In this document: positions 40,410 through 49,880 of the stretch, piece after piece | Position numbering within the stretch: position 1 is the first letter of the stretch | Layout of the letters: the number at the start of each line of letters is the position of its first letter | Assembly (NCBI GenBank): GCA_025517485.1 | Contig: JAOPKB010000007.1 | Span: forward strand, 1 to 64,000 | From: Natronoglomus mannanivorans | Lineage (GTDB): Archaea; Halobacteriota; Halobacteria; Halobacteriales; Natrialbaceae | Direction of reading: 5' to 3' | DNA: 64,000 bases | Notes under the pieces: model-generated | What the model saw: the letters and a program-made list of their open reading frames with translations, nothing else | The model's database searches: none | Told to the model about the DNA's origin: nothing | Position numbers and translations under genes: made by a program

Positions 40410-41738
40410 TCAATCCGTTCGGTTCGAGTGGCCACTCGAGACCGCGATTGTCACGGTCTGTCCCATCGCCGTCGGCGTCGGGTTTTCGGTCTCGTAGGTC
40501 GACCAGTCGTCGTCCATCTCCTCGTCGGTGAGTAGACAGTCGTCGAGTCGGGCAATCAACGCATCCATCGAGAGGTTTCGTCCGATGATCGCGAGGCGAC
40601 TCTCGCGGTCGCCCCACTCCTCGTCCCACTGGAGGTCCGGCTGGCCCTGCCGGAAGGTCTCCTGGCGCTCCTCGGAGAAACTGGCGACCCACCGTCCGGT
40701 GACCTCGAGGGTCGTCTCCGTTCCCGCGAAACTCATCGTCAGCGCTTGGCGTTCGCGCCCGGCGACCCAGCACAGGCCCTTGGCGCGGACGAGGCCGTCG
40801 GGGAGGTCCTCGAGGAGAGCCGTGAACCGTTCGGGGTGAAACGGGCGGACCCGGTGGTACGTCTCGGTTTCGATGCCGTAGCGTTCGGGTGGGTGGTCGT
40901 GGTCGTGGTCGTGGGTGTGTTCGTCGTGATCATGGTCGTGGTCGTGGTCGTCCGTGGTCGACTCGGTATGGTCGTGACCGTGATCGTGGTCGTCGTGACC
41001 ATCACCCTCACCTGCGGCCGCCTCGATCGCCTGCTTCCATCCCGCCGACTCCCGCGCAGCCGCCGGATCGAACAGTCCGGTCTCGAGGACCTGATCGGGC
41101 TCGAGCGCGCTGTACTCGGTTGTCAGGATCTCCGCACGTGGCTGGAGGGTCTCGAGGACTGCCACTGCTCGCTCACGTTCCTCGTCGCTGACGAGGTCGC
41201 ATTTGTTCACCACCAACAGGTCGCAGAACTCGATCTGTTCGAGCCAGAGATCCGCGAGGGGACGGCTGCCGGTCTCGTCGGGGCCCTGCCGTTGGGGGGT
41301 TCCAGCCCGGTCGTCGACGAACGTCTCGGTGAACTGGCGGGCGTCGACGACCGTCACGACCGTGTCGAGATCGTAGGGGCCGCCGGCCGGCCCGCGGACG
41401 AACTGTTGGGCGATCGGTTCGGGCTCGCCCACGCCGGAGGCTTCGACGACGAGCGCGTCGAAGTCGTACTCCTTCCAGAGCTGGATCACCGACCGCGAGA
41501 GCTCGCCACCGAGACTACAGCAGATACAGCCGTTCTCGAGGGCGACGAGTTCGTCTCCGCCCGCGAGGTCGGTCCGGGCCTCGACGAGGTTCGCGTCGAC
41601 GTTGACCTCGCCGACGTCGTTGACGAGGACCGCGATGTCCCGTGATTCGCGTTCGCTCTCACTCTCGAGCAGATTCGAGAGCAGCGTCGTCTTGCCTGCC
41701 CCGAGACCGCCACAGAGGATGGTGACTGGGATCGCCAT
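40410..41738 (-). CDS. CobW/COG0523 GTPase, His-rich metallochaperone
   Basis: 442 aa. Walker A GGLGAGKTT near residue 10, the metal-site motif GCICCSLGGEL near 73, Walker B-type and NKCD guanine motif (VNKCDLVSDEE). The C-terminal CobW domain contains LVRAKGLCWVAGRERQAL. Between the two domains (about residues 243-285) is a dense Asp-His repeat with about 20 His, able to bind several metal ions. The family delivers zinc, cobalt or other metals to enzymes using GTP. Second of three minus-strand genes, eight bases after its paralogue. Confidence 0.93.
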   Translation of the reverse strand: MAIPVTILCGGLGAGKTTLLSNLLESESERESRDIAVLVNDVGEVNVDANLVEARTDLAGGDELVALENGCICCSLGGELSRSVIQLWKEYDFDALVVEASGVGEPEPIAQQFVRGPAGGPYDLDTVVTVVDARQFTETFVDDRAGTPQRQGPDETGSRPLADLWLEQIEFCDLLVVNKCDLVSDEERERAVAVLETLQPRAEILTTEYSALEPDQVLETGLFDPAAARESAGWKQAIEAAAGEGDGHDDHDHGHDHTESTTDDHDHDHDHDEHTHDHDHDHPPERYGIETETYHRVRPFHPERFTALLEDLPDGLVRAKGLCWVAGRERQALTMSFAGTETTLEVTGRWVASFSEERQETFRQGQPDLQWDEEWGDRESRLAIIGRNLSMDALIARLDDCLLTDEEMDDDWSTYETENPTPTAMGQTVTIAVSSGHSNRTD

Positions 41739-41746
41739 TTCTAGTT

Positions 41747-42949
41747 CTAGTCGTTCGTGATCGCGAGTTCACGTTGGGCTTCCGGTTCGAACGGGTCCGA
41801 GTACGCGCCCCAGTCTTCGTCCATCTCCGCGTCGGTGAGCAGACAGTCGTCCAGCCGTTCGATCAGGCCGTCGGCCTCGAACTCGCGGCCGATGAAGACC
41901 AGCCGCGTCATTCGATCGCCCCACTGATCGTCCCAGTCCTCTTTCAATCCGGGGCGGGCGGCGAAGTACTGTTGCCGCTGGGCCTCGGGAAGCGTCGCGA
42001 TCCACTGGCCCGACGGACCGGCTCGAACGGACGTCCCGGCCTTGTCGATTCCCATCGCGACGTCTTCACGGCCCGCACTCCAAAAGAACCCCTTCGCGCG
42101 CACGATCTGGTCGGGCAGCTCCGGGAGGAGGGCGGCGATCCGCTGGGGGTGGAACGGCCGGTCGCGCTCGTAGACGAACGAGGTGACCCCGTGTTCTTCC
42201 TGGGGGTCGTGGTGGTGGTCGTGTTGAAGTTCGTGTTTCCAACCCGCCGACCCCTGGGCTTCCTCGAAGTCGAAGCGGTCGGTGCCGAGGATCTCGGCGG
42301 GATCGACGTTCCCGTGTTCGGTTCGGAGCCGCTTCGCCCGGGGCTGGAGTCGCCCGAGGACCGCTTCGATCTCCTCGAGTGCGTCCTCGGAGACGAGGTC
42401 GCACTTGTTCACCAGCATGACGTCGCAGAACTCGATCTGGTCGAGGAGCACCTCCTCGGGAACCCGGCCGGCGTCGGCGGTCACGTCCTCGGTGAGCGCC
42501 GCACCGGAGTCGAACGACTCCCGAAAGCTGTGGGCGTTGACGACGGTGACCATCGTGTCGAGTCGGTAGGTGTCCGTCGGATCGAAGTCGGCGTCCTCGA
42601 ACCCGAGTGCGAACGTCTGGGCGACGGGGACCGGCTCGGAGATTCCCGAAGACTCGACGAGCAGGTAGTCGAAGTCTCGACGCTCGGCCAGTCGGCCGAC
42701 CTCCTCGAGCATGTCGCCGCGCAGTCGACAGCAGATACAGCCGTTGGAGAGTTCGATAATCTCCTCGTCGCCGCCCAGATCGGACTGCTGGGCCACGTGT
42801 TCGGCGTCGACGTTGACCTCGCCCATATCGTTGACGACGACGGCGACCTCGAGGCCGTGGTCGGCTGTCAGGACGTGGTTGAGAACGGTCGTCTTGCCTG
42901 CGCCGAGGCTACCACTCAGAACGGTTACCGGGATGCGGTCGTCACTCAT
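41747..42949 (-). CDS. CobW/COG0523 GTPase, paralogue
   Basis: 400 aa. Walker A GSLGAGKTT, metal-site motif NGCICCRLRGDML, guanine motif VNKCDLVSEDALEE. The C-terminal domain has IVRAKGFFWSAGREDVAMG. Its inter-domain loop carries a modest His cluster (HELQHDHHHDPQEEHG) rather than the long Asp-His run of the next gene, so the two chaperones probably differ in metal load or client. First gene of the operon, divergent from nikR over a 103-base AT-rich promoter. Confidence 0.93.
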   Translation of the reverse strand: MSDDRIPVTVLSGSLGAGKTTVLNHVLTADHGLEVAVVVNDMGEVNVDAEHVAQQSDLGGDEEIIELSNGCICCRLRGDMLEEVGRLAERRDFDYLLVESSGISEPVPVAQTFALGFEDADFDPTDTYRLDTMVTVVNAHSFRESFDSGAALTEDVTADAGRVPEEVLLDQIEFCDVMLVNKCDLVSEDALEEIEAVLGRLQPRAKRLRTEHGNVDPAEILGTDRFDFEEAQGSAGWKHELQHDHHHDPQEEHGVTSFVYERDRPFHPQRIAALLPELPDQIVRAKGFFWSAGREDVAMGIDKAGTSVRAGPSGQWIATLPEAQRQQYFAARPGLKEDWDDQWGDRMTRLVFIGREFEADGLIERLDDCLLTDAEMDEDWGAYSDPFEPEAQRELAITND

Positions 42950-43052
42950 CGTTCGATACCACTATGATAACAGCCTATATAAATACTAGTTATTACGTAC
43001 TCCGAGCGAAGCAAATAACAACTATTATTATTCTAATAGAGGTGGTTATTAT
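42950..43052. promoter_or_regulatory. divergent nikR / cobW control region
   Basis: 103 bases, AT-rich inside a GC-rich genome. It holds TATA-like tatataaata (about 42977-42986) for the leftward cobW operon, the shared motif TAACAACTATTAT at 43016-43028, and further attatta tracts just before nikR. A purine-rich gaggtgg (43039-43045) before the nikR ATG may be its ribosome-binding site. Probably bound by NikR itself (autoregulation plus control of cobW). Confidence 0.6.
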
Positions 43053-43475
43053 ATGCCTGTCGTTAGCGTCTCGATGCCCGCTGACCTGATCGAGCGACTC
43101 GACGATCTCGCCGCCGAGCACGATTACACCGGTCGAAGCGAGGTCGTTCGTGAAAGTGCTCGCATCCTCTTCGGAGAGTTCGAGAACGATCGCCTCGAGG
43201 ATCGTGAACTCGCCGGTATCGTCTCCGTCCTCTACGATTTCGGAACGCAGAGCGTCGAGCGTCGTCTCACCCAGCTGCGCCACGACCACGAGGAACACGT
43301 CGCCTCGACCCTGCACGGTCACGTCGACGACTACTGTCTGGAACTGTTCGTCCTCGAGGCCGACCTCGAGGTCATCTCCCGGTTCGTCGGTCAGGTGCGG
43401 TCGGTCGAGGACGTCCGGACGGTCGACTACTCGCTGGTGCCTCTGGATTCGGTCGGACAGTTACAGGAGTCGTAG
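43053..43475 (+). CDS. nikR: NikR-family metal-responsive repressor
   Basis: 140 aa. An N-terminal ribbon-helix-helix domain ([37 protein letters not shown]) binds DNA. The C-terminal ACT-like domain has the metal ligands of NikR in the right spacing: H77, H88, H90 and C95 (LRHDHEE ... [11 protein letters not shown]). It should sense nickel or a similar transition metal and repress its targets. Divergent from the cobW-cobW-moaB operon, with an operator-like motif between; no nickel transporter is adjacent. Length and domains are normal. Confidence 0.9.
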   Translation: MPVVSVSMPADLIERLDDLAAEHDYTGRSEVVRESARILFGEFENDRLEDRELAGIVSVLYDFGTQSVERRLTQLRHDHEEHVASTLHGHVDDYCLELFVLEADLEVISRFVGQVRSVEDVRTVDYSLVPLDSVGQLQES

Positions 43476-43593
43476 CGACGGTTCACGCGGCGTCTCGTGG
43501 CTCACAGTAGATTCTGACAGCATCGCAGACTGCACGTGAACGTCGATTTTCGCGACGAGTACTGTCGCTCTGTCGTGTAAAATCGCGAGAAGG

Positions 43594-43666
43594 CGCCGAA
43601 GCCAGGACTCGAACCTGGGACCGCCTCGTTAACAGCGAGGTGCTCTACCAACTGAGCTACTTCGGC
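43594..43666 (-). tRNA. tRNA-Asn (GUU)
   Basis: A cloverleaf on the minus strand. Acceptor GCCGAAG/CTTCGGC, anticodon stem CCTCG/CGAGG with loop CTGTTAA giving GUU, G discriminator. No encoded CCA. The CCA-adding enzyme gene starts 150 bases away on the opposite strand. Confidence 0.94.
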
Positions 43667-43815
43667 TCACCTTCGTGTTGTCGGGTGCATTTGATAGGGC
43701 TTTCGTTTTCACCCGCCGTCAGGCCGTTAGCGAGTCAGCGACTCGCACACTCCCTCTCCTCGAGGAGCGCCGCGCTTCGACACGCTTTCACGCCCCGCTC
43801 GAGTACAGGTCGTCT

Positions 43816-45240
43816 ATGGCCGACGAGGACGAGGGCGCCGGCGGATCCGAGAACACAGCGCAGGACGAAGCCACCGCCGAGGACTTCGAACGGGTCGTCT
43901 CCCGCGTCCACGACCGGATCGACCCCGACGCCGAGGAACGGGCGACACTCGAGCAGGTCGCCGCCGCACTCGCGAATCGCGCGGCGGACGCGGCAACCGA
44001 CCGGTGTCCCGAGGCGGACGTCCTCCGGGTCGGCTCGACCGCCAGAGACACCTGGATCAGCGGCGACCGTGACATCGACGTCTTCGTCCGATTCCCGACC
44101 GACCTCGACCGCGAGACCCTAGAGGAGTACGGCCTCGAGGTCGGCCACGCGACCCTCCCGGAGGGCCACGAGGAGTACGCCGAGCACCCCTACGTCAAAG
44201 GCGAGTTCGACGGGTTCGACGTCGACGTCGTCCCCTGTTTTCGAGTCGACGACGCCACGAAAATCCGTTCGGCCGTCGACCGCACACCGTTTCACACCCA
44301 GTACCTCGAGGCCCGTCTCGACGACGAGCTCGCGAGCGAAGTCCGGCTCACCAAGGGATTCCTGAAGGGAATCGGCGTCTACGGCAGCAACCTCCGAACA
44401 CGGGGGTTCAGCGGCTACCTCACCGAACTGCTCGTCTGTGAGTACGGCGGCTTCCGCCCGTTTCTCGAGGCCGCCGCCGACTGGCAGCCGCCGGTCCACC
44501 TCGATCCGGAAGATCACGGTCGAGCGACGTTCGACGATCCGCTCGTCGTCATCGATCCCACCGATCCCGAACGCAACGTCGCCGCCGTACTCTCGTCCGA
44601 CAACGTCGCCCGGCTCCAGCACTACGCCCGCGACGTTCTCGCTGACCCTCGAGCTGAACTGTTCGACCCCGACGCGTGGGAACCGGACCCACTTTCGACA
44701 GCCGACCTCCGCGATCACCTCGAGCACCGCGAGACGACGCCAATCGCGCTCCGTTTTCCTGCTCCCGACCTCGTCGACGATCAACTCTATCCTCAGCTTC
44801 GCAAGTCGCTGGCGGGGATCCGAAGTGGTCTCGAGGATCGTGACTTCGACGTCTTGCGCGCGGCGACGTTCGCCGGCGACGACGCCGTCGTCTTCGTCGA
44901 ACTCGCCGTCGCCCAGCGGCCGGCGGTCGAACGCCACGACGGGCCGCCGATTCACGTTCGCGCACACGCGGAGGGCTTCTTCGAGGCCTACGTCGACGAC
45001 CCCGACGCCTACGGCCCGTTCGTCGACGGCGATCGCTACGTCGTCGAACGCGAGCGCGAGTTCACGACCGCACGGGAGTTCCTCGAGAGCGATCGTCTCT
45101 TCGACGTCGGACTCGGTGCACACGTCGAGACGGCCCTCGAGGACGGTTACGAGCTACTCGTCGGCGAGGAACTCACGGCACTCCTCGCGAGCGAGGCGCT
45201 GGCCGTCGAACTGGCACGGTACTTCGACCCGCGGCCGTAG
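43816..45240 (+). CDS. cca: CCA-adding enzyme, archaeal class I
   Basis: 474 aa from the ATG at 43816. The nucleotidyltransferase core shows the GS motif and two catalytic Asp: VGSTARDTWISGDRDIDVFV, with the third Asp in GFDVDVVPCF. The central domain has LTKGFLKGIGVYGSNLRTRGFSGYLTELLV. The C-terminal tail domain completes the archaeal class I layout, and the length is normal. The enzyme adds CCA to tRNA 3' ends without a template, consistent with no tRNA in this window encoding CCA. The upstream frame extension is not protein-like. Confidence 0.95.
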   Translation: MADEDEGAGGSENTAQDEATAEDFERVVSRVHDRIDPDAEERATLEQVAAALANRAADAATDRCPEADVLRVGSTARDTWISGDRDIDVFVRFPTDLDRETLEEYGLEVGHATLPEGHEEYAEHPYVKGEFDGFDVDVVPCFRVDDATKIRSAVDRTPFHTQYLEARLDDELASEVRLTKGFLKGIGVYGSNLRTRGFSGYLTELLVCEYGGFRPFLEAAADWQPPVHLDPEDHGRATFDDPLVVIDPTDPERNVAAVLSSDNVARLQHYARDVLADPRAELFDPDAWEPDPLSTADLRDHLEHRETTPIALRFPAPDLVDDQLYPQLRKSLAGIRSGLEDRDFDVLRAATFAGDDAVVFVELAVAQRPAVERHDGPPIHVRAHAEGFFEAYVDDPDAYGPFVDGDRYVVEREREFTTAREFLESDRLFDVGLGAHVETALEDGYELLVGEELTALLASEALAVELARYFDPRP

Positions 45241-45367
45241 TGTGTCTGCCACTCGGTCGTTTCTCGTTCGCCCGCTCGCTTGTCGAGCCCCTCGTCCGTC
45301 GCTTGTCTGCTCCTCGACGTCCGACGACTGGCTCTCTCGAAAACTGGCTCGAAACGAGACCGACCTC

Positions 45368-46402
45368 TCACTCCGAGCGGTCGTACTCCAGATCCTGTCC
45401 GTGGGCCTCGGCGACCTCCTTGAGGACGTCGGCGGCGTCGTCGCTGATTCCGTCGTCCTCGGGCTCCATCGGCGCTCGCCCGTCGAACGTCTCGTGGACC
45501 AGCGAGATACTGTCGGCCAGCACCTCGAGTCCGTACCCACCTTCGAGGACCAGCGCCAGCGCGGCACCGACGTCGTCGGCGACCGTCCGCATTCGGTCGG
45601 TCATGAGCGCGTAGGCCTCCGTCGAGAGGCGGACTCGCGAGATCGGATCGTGTCGGTGCGCGTCGAACCCGGCACTCACGAGCAGGAGATCGGGGTCGAA
45701 CGCCTCGAGTGCGGGATCGATCAGGTCGTCGAACGCCGCCAGATAGTCGACGTCGTCGGAACCGGCGGGCATCGGGAGGTTCATGGTCGTCCCCTCGCCG
45801 TCACCCTCACCGACCTCGTCGGCGTGTCCGGTGCCCGGGTAGAGTCCGTCCTCGTGCAACGAGACGACGAAGACGTCCCCGCGGTCGTAGAAGAGATCCT
45901 GCGTGCCGTTTCCGTGGTGGACGTCCCAGTCGACGATCGCGACTCGCTCGACCGCATCGTTCGAATCCATCGCGTGTTGGGCGGCGACCGCGACGTTGTT
46001 CGCGAAACAGAAGCCCATCGCGTCGTCGTAGACGGCGTGGTGGCCCGGCGGTCGACCCAGCGAGAACGGCGTCCGTCGGCCGTCGGCCCCCTCGAGTGCG
46101 GCGTCGGCGGCCCAGCAGGCCAGCCCTGCGCTCTTGGACAGCGCATCCCACGTCTCCTCGACGGCACTCGTGTCGGGGTCCCACTCGCCGCCGCCGTCGG
46201 CACAGAACTCCCGGACCGACTCGAGATACTCCCGGTCGTGGACGGCCGCGATGGTGTCGATCGACGCGGGGTCGGCGTCGACGTACTCGACGCCGTGTTT
46301 GCGTTTCAGTCCCTCTCGAATCGCCCGCAGACGGTCCGGCGTCTCTGGGTGCCGGGCCCCGGGGTCGTGTTCGAGACACACGTCGCTGTAGCCGAATCGC
46401 AT
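45368..46402 (-). CDS. histone deacetylase family protein
   Basis: 344 aa from the ATG at 46402. All catalytic features of class I/II deacetylases are present: the His pair in SLGRPPGHHA, the zinc ligands in DWDVHHGNGTQ and SAGFDAHRHDP, and the Gly-rich LEGGYGLEV. The N-terminal HPETPDRLRAIREGL is also typical. It removes acetyl groups from lysine or polyamines; the adjacent histone gene (13 bases upstream, same strand) suggests protein deacetylation. The equivalent deacetylase and histone genes are also neighbours in Haloferax volcanii as I recall. Confidence 0.93.
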   Translation of the reverse strand: MRFGYSDVCLEHDPGARHPETPDRLRAIREGLKRKHGVEYVDADPASIDTIAAVHDREYLESVREFCADGGGEWDPDTSAVEETWDALSKSAGLACWAADAALEGADGRRTPFSLGRPPGHHAVYDDAMGFCFANNVAVAAQHAMDSNDAVERVAIVDWDVHHGNGTQDLFYDRGDVFVVSLHEDGLYPGTGHADEVGEGDGEGTTMNLPMPAGSDDVDYLAAFDDLIDPALEAFDPDLLLVSAGFDAHRHDPISRVRLSTEAYALMTDRMRTVADDVGAALALVLEGGYGLEVLADSISLVHETFDGRAPMEPEDDGISDDAADVLKEVAEAHGQDLEYDRSE

Positions 46403-46415
46403 CGAATACTCACTC

Positions 46416-46847
46416 TCACTCGAACAGCGTGAAGTAGGTCTCGATATCGTCGGCCGTGATCGTCCGGCGATCGGCGTGGTGAGCCAGGATCGCCGCCGCA
46501 CGGGCGACGTTGTCGGCGTAGTCCTCGAGGATGTCCGCGAGCGCGACGCGTGCGTCCATCGAGACGCGATACCGGTCGTCGATATCGATGCGAGCGATCC
46601 GGTCGATCGGCGCGACCGGGAGCTCGAGGGCGTCCTTGTCGATCGTCGCCTCGACGCCGAAGTCCTCGGCCATCAGCGTCTTCCGTCCGTCTGTCGTCGC
46701 CCGTTCGGCGGCGGTTTCGGCGAGTGTGGCGCCGTGTTCTTGGATCCGTCTCGCGAGTTCCTTCGACGCGTCGGCGCTCACCCGGAGGTTGCCCGCGTTC
46801 CGGCGGATAATCGTGTCCACCGGCGCGAACGGTAGCTCGACGTTCAT
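46416..46847 (-). CDS. archaeal histone, doublet
   Basis: 143 aa made of two fused histone folds, as usual in haloarchaea. Fold one: LPFAPVDTIIRRNAGNLRVSADASKELARRI through TDGRKTLMAEDF. Fold two: LPVAPIDRIARIDIDDRYRVSMDARVALADIL through ADRRTITADDIETYF. The two folds make a pseudo-dimer that may bind DNA or act as a regulator; haloarchaeal histones are acidic and weakly abundant. It lies between rpa (67 bases upstream) and the deacetylase (13 bases downstream), so it is probably co-transcribed with the deacetylase. Confidence 0.95.
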   Translation of the reverse strand: MNVELPFAPVDTIIRRNAGNLRVSADASKELARRIQEHGATLAETAAERATTDGRKTLMAEDFGVEATIDKDALELPVAPIDRIARIDIDDRYRVSMDARVALADILEDYADNVARAAAILAHHADRRTITADDIETYFTLFE

Positions 46848-46914
46848 ACGTTGATACCGGCAGTTGACCCCCTTAACGCTTTTCCTAGACGCCGCTATCG
46901 AACGTGTCGCGCGC

Positions 46915-48378
46915 TCAGAACACGTCGCTGGCCTCGAGGCGGCCGTCGCGGACGACTCCGCGGGCAGTGATCTCCTCGCCGAGGCCGACGTCGGCGGACG
47001 TCTCGACGCTCATCGTCGTCTCGCCGTCGTCGAGGACGACCGGGTCGCCCGCCTGCACGACGACGCCGGTGAACTCGAGTTCCTCGCCGTCGGTGGGGTC
47101 CTGGTCTTGTTCTTCTGTCTGTGTCTCACTCCCGCTCTCACTCTCTCCCTCACCCTCGTTTTCAGTATCGTCAGCACCCGGTCCGTCGCCGTCCCCTCCG
47201 AACGCGGACAGCCCCGCGTTGTCGCCGCTCGAGTCGCTGGCGCTCGACCCCGATCCCGCCCCACCGTCGCCGACATCCGACTCGAGAACCGTGATCGTCG
47301 ACCGCCAGCCCGCGGAGGCCTCGAGGTCGTCCTGCCAGCCGTCTTGAATCTCGACGTCGGCCAGTGCGACTTCGTCGCCGGGGCCGATATCGAGATCCGC
47401 CTTGTCGCCCCACATCGCGACCCGAATGTCGCCTGTCGCGTCCTGAATGCGGATGTTTCGAACCTGTCCCTCGGAGCCGTCGTCGCGGTCGAAAGTCCGT
47501 TTGGGATCCGCCGAGCGGACGACGCCCGCGAGGTCGACCGTCTGGTCGATCTCGAGGCTCTCGATGGGCGTGCTCTCGGGGACGTACTCGACGTCCTCGT
47601 CGACCTCCTCGATCGCGCCGCGGTTACCCAGGTGGAGTTCGAGGTCGCCGTCGCGTTCGCGGACGTAGCCGTCGATGACTTCGACGGTGGTTCCGGCCTC
47701 GAGTTCCTCGGCCTGATCGGCCTGTTCGTCCCACAGCGTGACGCGAATTCGTCCAGTCGCGTCGCCCAGCGTGAGGTTCGAGACCTTTCCCTCGGAGCCG
47801 TCGTCGCGGTCGAAGGTGCGTACGGAGTCGGTGTCCAGAATCAGTCCGACGAGGTTGACGTTCGAGAGCCCCAGCGAGAGATCCTCGACGGTGTAGGTGT
47901 CCGACACCTGCACGTCGATCTCCACGTCGTCGTCCGGTTCGACGTCGTCGACGCTGACCTCGACGCCGCTGAAACCCTCCTTGGGCCGGCCGACGATCCG
48001 CAGGACTTGCCCCTCCTCGAGTTCGTTGACGGCGGCTTCGGCGTGTTCGTCCCAGAAGGACGCCCGCAACGAACCGGTCTCGTCGGCGACCTCGACGTTG
48101 ACGACGCGGCCGTCGTCCTGCTCGCCGTCGCGCTCGAACGTCCGTAACTCGTCGATGCTCACGACCTTGGCGACGAACTTCACTTCCTCCATGCCCGGTT
48201 CGACGTCCGCGACGCCGTTGACCTCGCTCTCGCCGACCTCGTGAGCGATCAGCATCGCCGCCGTCTCCTCGTCCGCGAGTCCGCCCATCTGTTCGACCTT
48301 CTCCTCGACGGCCTCGCGAAACTCCTCGAGAGAGACGTCGGCCTCGAGGTCCTCGTAGATCCCCTCGATGTCGCTCAT
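46915..48378 (-). CDS. single-stranded DNA-binding protein RPA with four OB folds
   Basis: 487 aa. After an N-terminal helical part (about 1-60) come three OB folds in tandem. Each has a TFDRDDGSEG-type turn and a WDE/WGD motif (RASFWDEHAE, RVTLWDEQAD, RVAMWGDKAD). A disordered acidic Ser/Gly/Glu linker (about 380-430) and a fourth short OB-like domain (ELEFTGVVVQAGDPVVLDDGE) follow. It coats single-stranded DNA during replication and repair. The linker is encoded by simple sequence. Upstream of and parallel to the histone gene. Confidence 0.92.
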   Translation of the reverse strand: MSDIEGIYEDLEADVSLEEFREAVEEKVEQMGGLADEETAAMLIAHEVGESEVNGVADVEPGMEEVKFVAKVVSIDELRTFERDGEQDDGRVVNVEVADETGSLRASFWDEHAEAAVNELEEGQVLRIVGRPKEGFSGVEVSVDDVEPDDDVEIDVQVSDTYTVEDLSLGLSNVNLVGLILDTDSVRTFDRDDGSEGKVSNLTLGDATGRIRVTLWDEQADQAEELEAGTTVEVIDGYVRERDGDLELHLGNRGAIEEVDEDVEYVPESTPIESLEIDQTVDLAGVVRSADPKRTFDRDDGSEGQVRNIRIQDATGDIRVAMWGDKADLDIGPGDEVALADVEIQDGWQDDLEASAGWRSTITVLESDVGDGGAGSGSSASDSSGDNAGLSAFGGDGDGPGADDTENEGEGESESGSETQTEEQDQDPTDGEELEFTGVVVQAGDPVVLDDGETTMSVETSADVGLGEEITARGVVRDGRLEASDVF

Positions 48379-48530
48379 AATCTAGTCTCGTCCACGAACA
48401 CGTCGCGCATAAGCGTGTCTCTTCGCCCCGATTGCTCGCCGTCGATTCGGCCTGTCGGCTGCATAGCAGTGCGTTGGTTCGGCTTCGGGTATAAACCGTA
48501 CGCCGGGCGTTCGAAAGACGGATGGTCGAG

Positions 48531-49880
48531 TTACCACTCCCCCGGATCGTCCCGTCGACCCAGCGAGAGCGCGAGCAGGCAGGCGACCCCTGCGAACCCG
48601 GCGAGGACGACGAACATTACCGACGGCGACGCGTAGGTGAGGACGGTGCCGACGATCGCCGCTCCGAGTGCGCCGATCCCGAAGATCGCGAGGTAGGTGT
48701 AACCGAAGGACAGCCCCCGCGTGTCCGGTCTCGAATACTTCGCGATCGTCGCCTGCTCGAGCGGCTGTAGTGCGAAGAGGACGAACCCGAGCACGACGCT
48801 CACGGCCAGCAGCGGCCAGAGGCCGGCCTGGGCCGTCGGGACGAACACCAGCGCGATGACGACGAGAGCGACGAAGACGACGGCGAGCCCGCGGTCGGGT
48901 TCGACCGCGTCGACGAGCCTGCCACCGACGTACTGGCCGGCGATGCCGACGACCAAAAGCCCGACGTAGAGGTACTGTGCGAGGTCGAACTCCTCGGCCA
49001 TCGGGCTCTCCGGGTCGAACAACAGCTGTGAGTCACCGACTGCGGTCTCGAGGAAATTTCCCAGCAGGTCGGGTAGGAACGTCAGGACGCCGCGGTAGTA
49101 GAGCCCGCTGAACGTGACGACGACGAACACCGTGAGGAAGGCGACCGTGAAGAGTCGACGCGTTTCGGCGGCCAGACCGGCCAGCGAGTCGGCGCTGGTC
49201 GGTGACCGTGTGGCGTCGCGGTCTTCGCTTTCGTTCTCGCTCCCGTCCCGTCTCTCTCCGCCACCGTCCCCTCCGTCCTCACGCTCGCCGCCATCGGGGA
49301 TGCCGACAGATTCGACGGCTGCCGTCTCGTCGAATTTAATCACCAGCCCGGCAGCTGCGGCGGCCAGCGACGGAATCGCGAGGGCAGCCGCCACGAGTCG
49401 CCAGTCGAACGCCACCAGCAACAGGGCAGTCGCGAGCGGCCCGAGTGCGATCCCGATGTTCCCGGCCATTCCGTGGTACGCAAAGCCCGCGCCGCGGTCT
49501 CGGACGCCGTTGCTGATCAGCGTGAGCCCCGCAGGGTGGTAGACGCTCGCGGCGATTCCCCAGATCCCCAGCGCGACGGCCAGTGCGAGGATTCCCGGTG
49601 TGAGACTCACGAGGAGAAAGGAGAGGCCCATGCCGGCGAGACAGGCACAGATCAACGCGCGCGAGCCGTAGCGGTCGACGAGAATTCCGCCGGGAAGCGC
49701 CCCGACGCCGAAGAGTCCGTACCCGATCGTGACGACGTACCCCAGCGTCGCGGCCGTCGTCGAGAACTCGAGCAGCCAGATGGTCATCAGGATCGGGATC
49801 GACAGCTCGTAGGTGTGGACCATCGCGTGACCGATCATCGTGAAACCGACGATCGAGCGGTCGTTGTCGTTCACGCTCAC
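48531..49880 (-). CDS. MFS transporter, 12 helices
   Basis: 449 aa with about twelve membrane helices. The first half contains GGILVDRYGSRALI (the MFS loop 2-3 motif), IAASVYHPAGLTLISNGVRDRGAGFAYHGMAGNIG (a metabolite-transport-like pattern) and a long acidic central loop (about 200-245, GGEREDGGDGGGERRDGSENESE) between helices 6 and 7. The second half has VGGRLVDAVEPDRG. The substrate is unknown. Start codon is a GTG at 49880; no operon partner is seen. The central loop is low-complexity. Confidence 0.9.
   Translation of the reverse strand: MSVNDNDRSIVGFTMIGHAMVHTYELSIPILMTIWLLEFSTTAATLGYVVTIGYGLFGVGALPGGILVDRYGSRALICACLAGMGLSFLLVSLTPGILALAVALGIWGIAASVYHPAGLTLISNGVRDRGAGFAYHGMAGNIGIALGPLATALLLVAFDWRLVAAALAIPSLAAAAAGLVIKFDETAAVESVGIPDGGEREDGGDGGGERRDGSENESEDRDATRSPTSADSLAGLAAETRRLFTVAFLTVFVVVTFSGLYYRGVLTFLPDLLGNFLETAVGDSQLLFDPESPMAEEFDLAQYLYVGLLVVGIAGQYVGGRLVDAVEPDRGLAVVFVALVVIALVFVPTAQAGLWPLLAVSVVLGFVLFALQPLEQATIAKYSRPDTRGLSFGYTYLAIFGIGALGAAIVGTVLTYASPSVMFVVLAGFAGVACLLALSLGRRDDPGEW

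Noticed and set aside
46864..48147. Long plus-strand open frame over the RPA gene
   Set aside because: Antisense shadow of a GC-rich acidic gene; the RPA frame has clear OB-fold motifs.
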